A stretch of DNA of 64,000 nt from GCA-2715965 sp047608975 (lineage in GTDB: Bacteria > Verrucomicrobiota > Verrucomicrobiia > Limisphaerales > JAYPXF01): positions 19,073 to 83,072 of the forward strand of contig JBLFYM010000007.1 in NCBI GenBank assembly GCA_047608975.1, in the 5' to 3' direction. The position numbers and the translations under genes were made by a program. Positions 44,593 to 53,623 of the stretch are shown here, piece after piece; the stretch's first letter is position 1, and the number at the start of each line of letters is the position of its first letter. The notes beneath the pieces were generated by a model. That model did not search any database. It was given only the letters and a program-made list of their open reading frames with translations, and was not told the origin of the DNA.

Positions 44593-45944
44593 TTAACCGG
44601 GCTGATCCTCGGGTGGATTGAGGATTGTGATGCTGCCGGACACGAGGCGGGGGAGTGAAAACCAAAACGTCCCGCCGCCGCCGCTGAGTTCCTGCTCGAC
44701 GGAGAACTCCTCCCCGCGCATCGCCCGGAGCCATTGTTCGGAGATGCTTTCCAGCTGCTGCGGATGGTTGGTGAGTACGTCGGCGATCCGCATGCCCTGA
44801 CGGATTCGGACTGAGAAACGGTTTTCGAATTCCCTTTGGAACGCGGAGTTAATGGAGAGAAACCGGTATTTCAGGTCTAGTCCCACGATCGGATCGCGGT
44901 TGCCTTTCAGAATTCCTTTCAGCCGGTCGTGCGCGAGTTCGAGCGCCTCGTGACTGTCGCGCAGACGGGCCTCCGCGTTCTTGCGTTCGGTGATGTCGGT
45001 GGAGATACCGCAGACCGCGTACACCTTGTCGTGACGGTCGAACAGGGGGGAACTTGATCGAGATACAGGTGTGCAGGCCATCGCCGTGCGGTTTCCTCCA
45101 TTGTGAGGGCCTTGCCTTCCGCGATCACGCGCATGTCATTGGCGCGAAATGAGTCCGCCATCTGTTTCGGGAAGAGTTCGAAATCGGTGCGCCCGATCAG
45201 GTTGTCTTTCTGCTGATGAAATAGCTCCTCGTAGCGACCGTTCACGAGCAGGTATCTGCCCGCCACATCTTTCAGGTAAACGACGGCCGAGGTATTGTCC
45301 AAGATTGCCTGGAAGCGTGGCTGGTTTTCGCGCAGCGCATTCTGGACCTGACGCCGTTCCCTGATTTCGTCGGACAGGTTGCGGAGCAACGGATCGACGC
45401 GAAACACGCCCCCCACAAAGCCGCTGAATTCTCCCTGGTTGATGATGGGCACGAAGACCATAAAACCCTGCTCCCGGTTGTCCAGAGCATGAACTTTGGT
45501 GACGGTGATTTCCCGCGTCTGACGCGCTTCGAGCAGCATCTTCCGACGGGCGCGATCGAAGTCGAGGTACGATTCATTTCCGCGTTCGGGCGTGACCCCG
45601 CGAACGATGGATTCGGGATCCACCCATTCGATGGCCTGCATGTCGGGGTAGTGGCTGAGGTAGAGTCGCGCGTCAAATTCCCAGTCCGCCTTCAACCGGG
45701 GACCGCGATTTTCCTAACGTTTGGCCACCCGCACCCAGGTCAGAATGCGTGCCTGAACCTCCGCCTCAACGAGTCGCTCCACGTTCACGGTAGCCCGATA
45801 CAACATGCGTCGAATCTGCTTTTGCTCGGTGACGCGAATACCCCGCCACAACAGGAATGAAAGTGAGAAGACTGCCAACACGACGGCAAAAAGCTACGCG
45901 ACACCCGGAGGTGCGCCAATGGTGGAGTGGCTGGAAATAGGCAT
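44593..45944 (-). pseudogene. Decayed CHASE-PAS membrane sensor gene
   Basis: Reading from the ATG at 45944 gives MPISSHSTIGAPPGVA, an in-frame TAG (45896-45894), then a membrane segment LFAVVLAVFSLSFLLW. A further coding stretch runs to a second in-frame TAG (45716-45714) after TWVRVAKR. The next part, ENRGPRLKADWEFD, YLSHYPDMQAIEWVD and PERGNESYLDFDRARR, is typical of CHASE sensor domains, and a PAS domain follows. Two more lesions shift frame near 45085-45092 and at a six-G run at 45045-45050. The final PAS (KVYAVCGISTDITERKNAEA) is readable to 44593. Both stops fall where Trp would be natural, consistent with TGG to TAG. No kinase domain is present, so it could also be truncated. Confidence 0.85.
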
Positions 45945-45953
45945 TCCGGCTGC

Positions 45954-46340
45954 TTAGGCAGACTCGATGATGAGGTTTCCGTAGGGGGTTGTGTCGGCGG
46001 TTCGGATCAGACCGATGGCGGCGGGAACGCGCTGCTTGAATTCCAAATGCGGCTCAAAAGTGATCGCGGCTCCGCCCAGCGCGGTTTGAAAATCATCGAG
46101 TCGGTCCGGCGCATGCATCCGAAACTCTTCAGCCATGAAAACCGGACCCACGACAAAGTCGGATACAAATGCCTCAAGGACCTGTGGAATCGACGGGATG
46201 CCTTTGGTGAGCGTGAGGTCGACGATCTCAAGCTCGGGCCAGAAGGGGAACGCGTAGTCGCAGATCACCAGCGTGTTGGTGTGCCGGATGCGGCTGAGCA
46301 GGTCGAGCAGGCGGGGGTTTAGAATCTTGGTGGTCAGCAT
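45954..46340 (-). CDS. RbsD/FucU family sugar mutarotase-like protein
   Basis: A 128-residue member of the RbsD/FucU family, cytoplasmic enzymes that interconvert pyranose forms of ribose or fucose. Landmarks are MLTTKILNPRLLDLLSRI, R-H-T-N-T-L-V-I-C-D with the catalytic His and Asp, and FPFWPELEIVDLTLTKGIPS. No rbs or fuc transporter or kinase genes are adjacent, so the sugar is unknown. The sensor pseudogene starts 10 bp downstream on the same strand, which suggests the two were once co-transcribed. Confidence 0.85.
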   Translation of the reverse strand: MLTTKILNPRLLDLLSRIRHTNTLVICDYAFPFWPELEIVDLTLTKGIPSIPQVLEAFVSDFVVGPVFMAEEFRMHAPDRLDDFQTALGGAAITFEPHLEFKQRVPAAIGLIRTADTTPYGNLIIESA

Positions 46341-46490
46341 TGTTGGTGGCGGGAATTACTTCCGATTCGCGGTTGGCTGGCAACCGGAAAAGTGGAAATT
46401 CTCATCCGCTGCGGGAAACCGGACAAAAGGATCGCCGATGGATTACGAAAAGTGTTTTTCCAGCGCGCCATCCGGCGCACTCTGCGGCGG

Positions 46491-47744
46491 ATGAGTTCAG
46501 CGCCGATGGTGGCATTGTTGGGAATGGTGGGGTTTGCTGCGGCAAGCTTCGTGTTCGCGCTTGCCGAGTCGGCTTTGTTCTCGCTGGGCAAGTGGCGGGC
46601 GCGACATCTGGCAGAGGAATTTCCGAAAGCGGGCGGACAGGTGCTGCGCCTGATCGAACAGCCGCAGGACCTGCTGGCCGCGATCGTGCTGGGCAACACT
46701 GTCGCCAATACTGCACTGATGGCGATCGCCATGTGGATGAGCTTCGTCACAGAGGATGCCAATCTCTGGTGGACCATCGGCGGAACGTTTGTGCTGATCC
46801 TGTTCGGCTGCGAAGTCGTTCCCAAAACGCTGGCGGTGCGGATGCCAGAACGTTGTGCGCTGCAGTTGGCGGGACCGCTCACGCTGTTTCAAGGGCTGAC
46901 CGCGCCGATTTTACGGTTCACGCAGAAACTCACCGATCGGGTCCTGTCGCGGATTGTTCCCAAATCATCTCTCACGAGCGGGCTGACCGATCAGGATTAT
47001 CAGGAGCTGCTGGATGTGGCCGAGCAACGGGGCACCCTGGCGCAGAGCGAGAAGGAGATCATCCTGGAGATCATCAGCCTCGATCAGCAGACCGCCGGGG
47101 ATGTGATGCTGCCGCGTTCGCAGATGGCGGCCATCCCCTTCGATCTGAGCGTGGAGCAACTGAAGGAGCAGGCGCGCGAACTCAAGCACACCCGTCTTCC
47201 CATGTTCGACGAAACTCCGGACACGATCGTGGGGATTCTCAATTCCCGTCAGCTTCTGCTCAATCCGGAGGATAAGTTTGAGGAGGCGATTGAGATTCCC
47301 TCCCAGGTTCCCGAGAGCATGAATCTGCTCAAGTTGTTCCAGAGCCTCCAGCGGCAGCGTCGGGGCATGGCGGTGGTGGTCGATGAATATGGGGGCACGG
47401 CCGGAGTGGTGACGGTGCAGGACATTCTGGAGGAAATGATCGGCAAGATCCGCACGGAAGGGGAATCCCACGAATTTCTGATGGAGCGGTTGGGGGGCGA
47501 CAAATGGCGGGTGAGCGGCGCGATGTTGTTGGATGAGTTTCGCAGTGAGTTCCCGGCGCTGCCCGAACGGGAGGATGTGAACACCCTGGGCGGTCTCGTG
47601 GTGGCGCTTTCCGAGGTGGTCCCCGCGGAGGGGACGGTGGTGCGGTTTGCCGGCCTGGTGCTGCGGGTGACGGAAGCCACCGAGCGGAGGATCCTTGAGT
47701 TGGAAGTGGAGAGCGCCGATATGCTGGGAAGGGTGGAACGCTGA
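46491..47744 (+). CDS. CNNM/CorC-family membrane protein with CBS domains (first of three)
   Basis: A 417-residue protein of the HlyC/CorC/CNNM family. Three or four membrane segments (VGFAAASFVFALAESALFS onward) form the DUF21 domain, with the EVVPKTLAVRMPE motif. Two CBS domains follow around residues 200-320 (AGDVMLPRSQMAAIPF, AVVVDEYGGTAGVVTVQDI). A C-terminal CorC_HlyC transporter-associated domain ends the protein. It is chosen to start at the ATG at 46491; the upstream part of the frame is basic and unlike the family. CNNM-type proteins are linked to Mg2+ or Co2+ handling or efflux, and the exact transport role is debated. The stop overlaps the next start (TGATG). Confidence 0.92.
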   Translation: MSSAPMVALLGMVGFAAASFVFALAESALFSLGKWRARHLAEEFPKAGGQVLRLIEQPQDLLAAIVLGNTVANTALMAIAMWMSFVTEDANLWWTIGGTFVLILFGCEVVPKTLAVRMPERCALQLAGPLTLFQGLTAPILRFTQKLTDRVLSRIVPKSSLTSGLTDQDYQELLDVAEQRGTLAQSEKEIILEIISLDQQTAGDVMLPRSQMAAIPFDLSVEQLKEQARELKHTRLPMFDETPDTIVGILNSRQLLLNPEDKFEEAIEIPSQVPESMNLLKLFQSLQRQRRGMAVVVDEYGGTAGVVTVQDILEEMIGKIRTEGESHEFLMERLGGDKWRVSGAMLLDEFRSEFPALPEREDVNTLGGLVVALSEVVPAEGTVVRFAGLVLRVTEATERRILELEVESADMLGRVER

Positions 47745-48730
47745 TGGCTGCGTTCCTCTGGTTCTCTGCGCTCGTGCTGCTCCTGGCGATTTCGTTCCTG
47801 TTCTCCGGGATGGAAACCGGCGTTTTGTCGCTGAACCGTTTCCGGCTGCGGCAACTGAGCCGCGATGGCGATCGGCGGGCGCGCTTGCTGAACCGTTATC
47901 TGGCCGAGCCGGAGGCGTTTCTCTGGACGATTCTGGTGGGGAATACGCTCTCGAGCATCGCGGCGGCGGTCATGGTTCTATCGTTGGTTCACGACCGCTA
48001 TCCCGAAGACCCGTTGCGGTTTGGCCTGTGCGGGTTTGGCATCGCGGTGGTTTTCTATGCCGTGGGTGAGGTGATTCCAAAGACACTTTTTGGGCGCCAT
48101 CCCAACAGCCTTTGTCTGGCACTGATCACCCCGTTCCGCGTGGCCCGTCTGGTTCTCAGGCCGATCGTGTTCATCGTGGAACTGCTGGTGGGGGGCATAT
48201 TGCGGAGTGCCGGCGGGAGCACCTTTTCGGGAAACACCTTTGCCAATCGCGAGGAACTCCGTTGGTTGATGCAGGAATCCGGCGCGGGCTTCACGCGGGA
48301 GGAACGCGCCATGATCAGTCGTGTCATGGATCTGGAAAAACTCACCGTGCGTTCCCAGGTGATGCGTTGGGATAAGGTGATCTCGGTCGAATCCACCGCC
48401 AAGATGGGTGAGGTGCTCGACCTTTCCCGGGAGTATCAGGTCACGCGGATGCCGGTGTGGGAACGGAATGGCAAGTCGCGGAAGATCGACGGAATACTCA
48501 GCCTTAAACGCCTGCTCTTCGAAATCGCGATCGATCCGGAGAAAGATGTGGCTGATTACGTCAAGCCGACGCTGTTCATCGACGAACACAAACGTCTGGA
48601 GGACGCGCTGCAGCTGATGCAGAAGAGCGGCCACCGCCTGGCGATCGTGGTGGATCGGGATAAGACGGAGATCGGCATTCTGTGCCTCGAAGACATTTTG
48701 AGTGTGATTTTTGGGGAGGTGAATCTGTGA
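47744..48730 (+). CDS. CNNM/CorC-family membrane protein (second of three, short form)
   Basis: A 328-residue homologue of its neighbours with a DUF21 membrane domain (FLFSGMETGVLSLNRFRL, GNTLSSIAAAVMVLSLV, GEVIPKTLFGRHP). A CBS pair follows (SQVMRWDKVISVES, RLAIVVDRDKTEIGILCLEDI). It ends right after the CBS region and lacks the C-terminal CorC_HlyC domain that the other two have. It begins by TGATG overlap with the first copy and ends by GTGA overlap with the third. It possibly forms a hetero-oligomer with its neighbours. Confidence 0.9.
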   Translation: MAAFLWFSALVLLLAISFLFSGMETGVLSLNRFRLRQLSRDGDRRARLLNRYLAEPEAFLWTILVGNTLSSIAAAVMVLSLVHDRYPEDPLRFGLCGFGIAVVFYAVGEVIPKTLFGRHPNSLCLALITPFRVARLVLRPIVFIVELLVGGILRSAGGSTFSGNTFANREELRWLMQESGAGFTREERAMISRVMDLEKLTVRSQVMRWDKVISVESTAKMGEVLDLSREYQVTRMPVWERNGKSRKIDGILSLKRLLFEIAIDPEKDVADYVKPTLFIDEHKRLEDALQLMQKSGHRLAIVVDRDKTEIGILCLEDILSVIFGEVNL

Positions 48731-50100
48731 GTCAGGAAGAGATCATTGGCGTGATTCTTCAGGGCATTGCGGCTCTTATCCTCGTGCTGTTGAACGGTTT
48801 TTTTGTCGCCGCGGAGTTTGCCCTGGTGAAGGTGCGTCGCACGCAGCTCGCTGAATATGTGGAGCAGGGGAACCGCCGCGCGATCATGGCCCAGCACTTG
48901 GCGGATCATCTCGATGCCTACCTCAGCGCGGCGCAGCTGGGCATCACTCTGGCAAGTTTGGGGTTGGGTTGGATTGGCGAACCGATCTTCTTCGCTCTGC
49001 TGGCGCCGGTCTTCGATGCCATGGGGCTGGTGGAGGAGAACCATGAGGGACTCCGGCACTCGCTGTCGTTCGGGATTGGATTCGGGATCATCACTTTTCT
49101 CCATATTGTGGTGGGCGAGATGGCTCCGAAATCCCTCGCCATCCGGCAGCCGGTCACCACCTGCATGTGGGTCGCCTATCCGTTTCATTGGTTCTACGTG
49201 GCGATGAAACCGTTCATCCTGGCGCTCAACGCCAGCGCTCTCTGGATTTTGCGCGTGGCCGGGATGGGGGCCGCCGGTGGACATGAACCGGAACATTCAG
49301 AGGAGGAACTTCGCTTGCTGGTGGAATCCGCAAATCCGACCCCGGGCAAACGCGATCTGGGTCGTGAATTGATCCTGAACGCCATGGATCTGCGGGAGCT
49401 GGTCGCTCGTGACGTGATTCGCCCCCGGCAGGACATTGTGGTGATCGACACGGAGATGCCGATTGAGGAGTGCCTGGACTTTGTCACGAGCAAGCATTTC
49501 TCGCGGTTTCCGCTGTGCGTTGGTGGAGACATTGATCGCGCGATCGGCGTGGTACACGTGAAGGATATCTATGCTCATCGGAATGAGGCGAAGACGGCCG
49601 GTGATCTCGCCCGGCGTGCCCGCAAGCTGATCTACATCCCCGAGACCTGTCGCCTGGAAAAACTCCTCGAACTGTTCATGGAGAGAAAGGTGCACTTTGC
49701 CTTCGTCGTGGATGAGTTCGGCGGGACGGAAGGATCGGTGACCCTGGAAAATGTGCTCGAGGAACTGGTCGGTCAGATTCAGGACGAATTTGATGAGGAG
49801 AAACCATTGATCGAAGAGCTGACGCCGACTTCATGGAATCTTAACGGGGATTACCCGCTCCACGAATTGGAGGAGCTCGTTGACGTTGAGTTCGAGGAGG
49901 AGGAGATTGCCACCACCAGCGGCATCGTGACCCATCGCCTTGAAGGGTTTCCTCACGTGGGCGATTCCATTCAGGTCGGCGAATTCACACTCACCGTGTT
50001 GGAGCTTGACGGAACCACCGTCGAGAAACTGCGGCTTGAGTTGCTTCCCGAGATGGAAGAGCCGCCGAACGAAAAGCAGGGAAGTGCCCGTGGTCAGTAG
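48727..50100 (+). CDS. CNNM/CorC-family membrane protein (third of three)
   Basis: A 457-residue protein starting at GTG 48727, whose GTGA overlaps the stop of the second copy. The frame is open further upstream, but the overlap decides the start. The DUF21 membrane domain has LLNGFFVAAEFALVKVRRTQ, GEMAPKSLAIRQP and LASLGLGWIGEP. Two CBS domains (RDVIRPRQDIVVI, FAFVVDEFGGTEGSVTLENV) and a CorC_HlyC domain (WNLNGDYPLHELEELVDVEF) follow, with an acidic patch EFEEEEIATT. It is the most typical hemolysin-C-like copy of the trio. Its end overlaps the convergent sulfatase by 7 bp. Confidence 0.92.
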   Translation: MSQEEIIGVILQGIAALILVLLNGFFVAAEFALVKVRRTQLAEYVEQGNRRAIMAQHLADHLDAYLSAAQLGITLASLGLGWIGEPIFFALLAPVFDAMGLVEENHEGLRHSLSFGIGFGIITFLHIVVGEMAPKSLAIRQPVTTCMWVAYPFHWFYVAMKPFILALNASALWILRVAGMGAAGGHEPEHSEEELRLLVESANPTPGKRDLGRELILNAMDLRELVARDVIRPRQDIVVIDTEMPIEECLDFVTSKHFSRFPLCVGGDIDRAIGVVHVKDIYAHRNEAKTAGDLARRARKLIYIPETCRLEKLLELFMERKVHFAFVVDEFGGTEGSVTLENVLEELVGQIQDEFDEEKPLIEELTPTSWNLNGDYPLHELEELVDVEFEEEEIATTSGIVTHRLEGFPHVGDSIQVGEFTLTVLELDGTTVEKLRLELLPEMEEPPNEKQGSARGQ

Positions 50101-51653
50101 TCCGCACCGCGGAGGCTCTTCAGAACAGACTTCTGCCAATCGCGAAGCTTAGCCTCAAGATCACCGGCGAGGGCTGGTTTGCTCATGAAAAGGTTGCGCT
50201 CTTCCGCCATGTCATCACCCAGGTGGAACAATTCGGGATCCGACTTTTTGGAACCGGCGATGACCAATTTGTAGTCATTGGCGAGGATCACCCGAGGTCC
50301 GTTGAAATCTTCTTCAGTGATTTCCAGGTGGTGGTAGTTCACAAAGTTTCGGGTGGCGATGCCGTTCATCAGTTTTGCCAGCGGAGTCGTTCCCTTTTGC
50401 AATTCCGGATCGATGTAAGGTTTCAGATTCGCCCGGCGATCTCGGCTCAGATTGAAACCCCAGAAACAGATCGGACTGGGGCGGCGCTTCATGCTGCCAT
50501 CGAGCAGCGGCACGAGATTGATGCCATCGAGTGGCCGATTTGGGAGGGCCTGACCGGTCAGGGCGCAGAGAGTGGGGAGCATATCGCTGGTCACGGCGTT
50601 GACCTTGGTGGCCCGATGCTTTCGGATCTTCGCTGGCCATTCGATCACTCCGGGGACGCGAATGCCGCCCTCATACATGGTTCCTTTTTGAGCGCGCAGC
50701 GGAGAATCGGCGACGCCGCTGCTGGGGGTTCCGTTGTCGCCGCAATACCAGAGGAGCGTATTCTCGCGAAGTTCCGCCTTTTTCAGGTAGGTGCGCAGTT
50801 TGCCGATCGCGCGATCCATCGCGGTGATCTCGGCATAGCGTTCTCGCAACACCTCACGCAAGGGCCGTTTGACGCGTTTGCCGGTTTCGTTGGAAGTAAG
50901 CGAGACGGTCTTATCCGCGAAGCGCGCCGGCAGATTGTCGTAGAGTGCGAGATCCCGTTTCAGGCCGCTGTAGGGCTCATGGGGGGAACCGAACCACACG
51001 ATGGTGAAGAACGGCTTTCCAGCCCGCTTGGCGCGTCGCGCAAAACGGATGGTTTCGTCGATGATGATTTCCGAACTCTCCCCCCTGATCTGTTTGGGTG
51101 GTCCGCCATCGCGGGACAGGACCGGATCAAGTTCGAAGAAGTTGTCATGCGAAAGCCAGTGATCGAACCCCATCGCGCCGGGATTGGTTGGAGAACTCTT
51201 TTTCACCGGCCCAAGGTGCCATTTTCCGAAATGCCCCGTCGTATAGCCGGCCTTGCGCATCAGCTGCCCGATCGAGATTTCTTCCGGGCGTATGGAAAAG
51301 CCGGGCGAGAATGTGCCATACCGATTCGGATGGCGTCCGGTGAGGACGCTGCCGCGGGTGGGAGAACAGGAGGGATGCGCCGCGTAGAAGCGATCGAGCC
51401 GCAAACCGCTGGCGGCCATTTCATCGAGCACCGGAGTCTTCAGATGTGGATGTCCGTTGTAGCCCGTTTCTTCCCAACCATGATCATCTCCCATCAGCAG
51501 AATCACATTGGGGCGTTCTGCCTTGAGCGTCGGATTGGCTGCTGCGAGACAGGCGATGATCACGAGGGCAACAAAGGATCGGTGGCCCGTGATCGACAAA
51601 ACTGTTGTTGAAGATTGGGTTGTCGTCGGGGAGGGGAAGTGCGTACTGTTCAT
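50094..51653 (-). CDS. Secreted sulfatase
   Basis: A 519-residue sulfatase with a Ser/Thr-rich N-terminus and a hydrophobic segment (SFVALVIIACLAAANP) as signal peptide. The metal-binding segment is NVILLMGDDHGWEETGYNG and the formylglycine motif is C96-S-P-T-R100. GHFGKWHLG, WFGSPHEPY and LWYCGDNGTPSSG complete the catalytic core. It belongs to the same superfamily as the two sulfatases at the left end but is clearly a different subtype. Modification needs a formylglycine-generating enzyme elsewhere. Its 3' end overlaps the convergent CNNM gene. The SRPBCC-GyrI gene ends 9 bp before this gene's start. Confidence 0.92.
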   Translation of the reverse strand: MNSTHFPSPTTTQSSTTVLSITGHRSFVALVIIACLAAANPTLKAERPNVILLMGDDHGWEETGYNGHPHLKTPVLDEMAASGLRLDRFYAAHPSCSPTRGSVLTGRHPNRYGTFSPGFSIRPEEISIGQLMRKAGYTTGHFGKWHLGPVKKSSPTNPGAMGFDHWLSHDNFFELDPVLSRDGGPPKQIRGESSEIIIDETIRFARRAKRAGKPFFTIVWFGSPHEPYSGLKRDLALYDNLPARFADKTVSLTSNETGKRVKRPLREVLRERYAEITAMDRAIGKLRTYLKKAELRENTLLWYCGDNGTPSSGVADSPLRAQKGTMYEGGIRVPGVIEWPAKIRKHRATKVNAVTSDMLPTLCALTGQALPNRPLDGINLVPLLDGSMKRRPSPICFWGFNLSRDRRANLKPYIDPELQKGTTPLAKLMNGIATRNFVNYHHLEITEEDFNGPRVILANDYKLVIAGSKKSDPELFHLGDDMAEERNLFMSKPALAGDLEAKLRDWQKSVLKSLRGADY

Positions 51654-51662
51654 ATTGGTTTT

Positions 51663-52595
51663 TTACTGGGTAGGAAAGTGAATCACGGTGACCAGATCCT
51701 TGGCATCGACCTCGCCGGGGTCGTTCTCGTAGATCTCGAAGGGGTGAATGGCAGAGTTGGCTTTGAACACCTTGCCTTGCTCGCGGATTTTACCGGCGGA
51801 CCAGCCATTGCCGAGATGTTGGTAGGGGCCGATGTGTTTGACCTTGTACACCCGGCACGCCGGGATTTCGCCAGTGATGAATCCTTCGCCGGGATTTGCG
51901 GGGCGGCTTGTGGGGCGGCTTGTGGGGCAGCCGATGGTGTAGGTAACCGTTTGTTTCAACAGGTCGAACACGTGATACTGGGAGAACGGTTTCCCTGTGG
52001 TCTCAGTGCCACTGTCTTTGAACCAGTTCTTCAGTTTGCCGATATCAGCCTCCATCCGCTTGGGCATCTCCGCCATCGTACAGGAGGTACGGCGGCCGAC
52101 GAACTGGATGCCGCTGAAAGATTCGCTGCCGAGGATATCGATATGGGAAGCGACCGATCCGGTCTCGACCTGTTCCCTGAGCATGCGCAGACCGCGATCG
52201 TAGTCCATGCCGATCAGCGAGTTCATCATGTTCTTCAGAAAGAAGAGAAACATGGGGAGCGAGCCGTCCATGCTCCACGTGACCTTCACGCCACCACTCT
52301 GTTCTTCAAACGCAAACTGGACGTCGGCAGTTGATTTCCACGGTTTGAGGAAGGTCAGCCGATGTTGGATTGATTTGTTCTTCTTCGCCTGCACGACGGC
52401 GATCTCACCCGATCCGATCACCTTGCCATCCCATGAGTAACTGTTTCCATCCGGGGCAAAGTTCAGTTTGCACTCCCGCTCCAAGATCAGCCAGGGCGAC
52501 CATTTCGGCCACTGTTGGAAATCGCGGACGTGGGAATAGACATCCTCAACGGGAGCGTCGATGACGATAGATCGGCTGGCGAAAAGGTTAGGCAT
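51663..52595 (-). CDS. SRPBCC domain protein with GyrI-like ligand-binding domain
   Basis: A 310-residue two-domain protein. Residues 1-150 form an SRPBCC/polyketide-cyclase-like domain (SIVIDAPVEDVYSHVRDFQQWPKWSPW) that binds hydrophobic ligands. Residues about 165-310 resemble the GyrI/AraC-effector-binding domain (RRTSCTMAEMPKRM, HIGPYQHLG, EIYENDPGEVD). There is no DNA-binding domain. The ATG at 52595 (MPNLFASRS) is preferred over the longer frame. A GCPTSRPTSRPANPG stretch reflects a 12-base DNA repeat. The ligand is unknown. Downstream is the sulfatase. Confidence 0.82.
   Translation of the reverse strand: MPNLFASRSIVIDAPVEDVYSHVRDFQQWPKWSPWLILERECKLNFAPDGNSYSWDGKVIGSGEIAVVQAKKNKSIQHRLTFLKPWKSTADVQFAFEEQSGGVKVTWSMDGSLPMFLFFLKNMMNSLIGMDYDRGLRMLREQVETGSVASHIDILGSESFSGIQFVGRRTSCTMAEMPKRMEADIGKLKNWFKDSGTETTGKPFSQYHVFDLLKQTVTYTIGCPTSRPTSRPANPGEGFITGEIPACRVYKVKHIGPYQHLGNGWSAGKIREQGKVFKANSAIHPFEIYENDPGEVDAKDLVTVIHFPTQ
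51900..51923 (+). repeat. Two perfect 12-bp repeats in the GyrI-like gene
   Basis: GGGGCGGCTTGT occurs twice in tandem and is followed by a third, degenerate GGGGCAGCC. In the minus-strand protein this adds the repeated residues TSRP. The unit is a multiple of three, so the frame is kept. It suggests replication slippage in a loop between strands of the domain. Confidence 0.85.
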
Positions 52596-52704
52596 GGTTC
52601 CAAGTATTTGGCTGACTGCTGTGTTCGAGTGGTCCGGGGCTGTCAAAACGCTAGGACGAACCCGGAAGATGTTCCAGCAGATATCGGTTTTCCCCCCGCC
52701 CTTG

Positions 52705-52850
52705 TTACTCGGGTCTCGCCACTTTGGCTACCCAGTGCTGCTTCGGGCCCGCGTTCGAGGCTGAACAGAACGTGGAGGCGTCGTCATTGTCCGCGATAAC
52801 CGCGACGATCAGTCGCTTGTCCTGCGGCCAGATGTCTGTCACCCATGTTT
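52705..52850 (-). pseudogene. Decayed partial copy of the adjacent GNAT gene
   Basis: The minus-strand stretch encodes TDIWPQDKRLIVAVIADN, nearly the same as TKDIWPQDKRLVVEVLADN in the complete GNAT gene 0.3 kb upstream. A 24-base block is identical at 52814-52837 and 53253-53276. The similarity fades after the segment STFCSASN (parent TFWSAMGY), and there is no acetyl-CoA-binding N-terminal half. It is a relic of a partial local duplication. No promoter or start supports expression. The boundaries are approximate. Confidence 0.75.
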
Positions 52851-53116
52851 CCGGTTCATACGAGTTAAGACGTGTCCTCCTTTGAATATTCGCCTTTTGA
52901 AGTGCGTTAGATTTCTGGACCACGGACTCAGAAACGGAGGGCACCAATCAGGCCAGTAATCACGGTTTCCCGGGGAATTCGGCGTGTTCCAATGCGGTCG
53001 GCGGTAGCCCGTTGTTTCCGACTGGAGATTGGGGTGAGTAATCAGGCACGCAATTTCATTATCATCTTCACCAGTAGCCCAATCCAAGAGGAGGTGGTGA
53101 CATTGGCGTATCCTGG

Positions 53117-53569
53117 TCAATATGTCGGCAATTTTTCGCGACTGGCCGCTGTTCCGGGTATTCGCTCGAGGCTGATCGAATGTGGATGATAGCCCATCGC
53201 TGACCAGAATGTGTAGGCGGCGGCATTGTCTGCGAGGACCTCGACGACGAGGCGCTTGTCCTGCGGCCAGATGTCTTTCGTCAGGATCCGCATCGCTTCG
53301 CGGCCGTGGCCTTGCCGGCGATGTTCGCGATCGACGAAGAAGTGGCGGAGGTAGACTTTCTCCTCATCTTCGCGTTGGAGCGCATAGGCGATGTCTCGGG
53401 TAGGACTGGTGAAGACTGTTGCTGTGTATTCGTCGGCGATCCAGTCCGCCATGCGGGTGTGGAGTTGCGCATGGGTCATCGGATTTCGATGTCCTTCATC
53501 CTCAATGAGTTCGGCATTCCATTGTGCCAAGAGATCGAGATCGTCGCGGTTCGCAGTGCGCCAATTCAT
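53117..53569 (-). CDS. GNAT-family N-acetyltransferase
   Basis: A 150-residue acetyltransferase of the GNAT fold, moving an acetyl group from acetyl-CoA to an amine. The acetyl-CoA pyrophosphate loop is in HRRQGHGREAM, after the beta-strand VYLRHFFVDREH. The C-terminal part DIWPQDKRLVVEVLADNAAAYTFWSAMGY completes the fold. The substrate is unknown. The 266 bp after the gene hold nothing I recognise before the decayed copy at 52.7-52.85 kb. The upstream neighbour is the MocA oxidoreductase. Confidence 0.87.
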   Translation of the reverse strand: MNWRTANRDDLDLLAQWNAELIEDEGHRNPMTHAQLHTRMADWIADEYTATVFTSPTRDIAYALQREDEEKVYLRHFFVDREHRRQGHGREAMRILTKDIWPQDKRLVVEVLADNAAAYTFWSAMGYHPHSISLERIPGTAASREKLPTY

Positions 53570-53623
53570 TGCTCGGTTCTTTGGGGTTTGGCCAATCGAT
53601 CTATTTGTTCCTGGGCGGGCGGA

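Noticed and set aside
44593..45944. UAG recoding as an explanation for the amber codons in the CHASE gene
   Set aside because: Intact genes in the window, for example leuS, end with TAG, and the same gene also has two frameshifts, so decay is the simpler explanation.
50223..51611. A 462-codon plus-strand open frame antisense to the sulfatase
   Set aside because: The opposite strand has a signal peptide, CSPTR and other sulfatase motifs. The long antisense frame follows from GC-rich codon bias.
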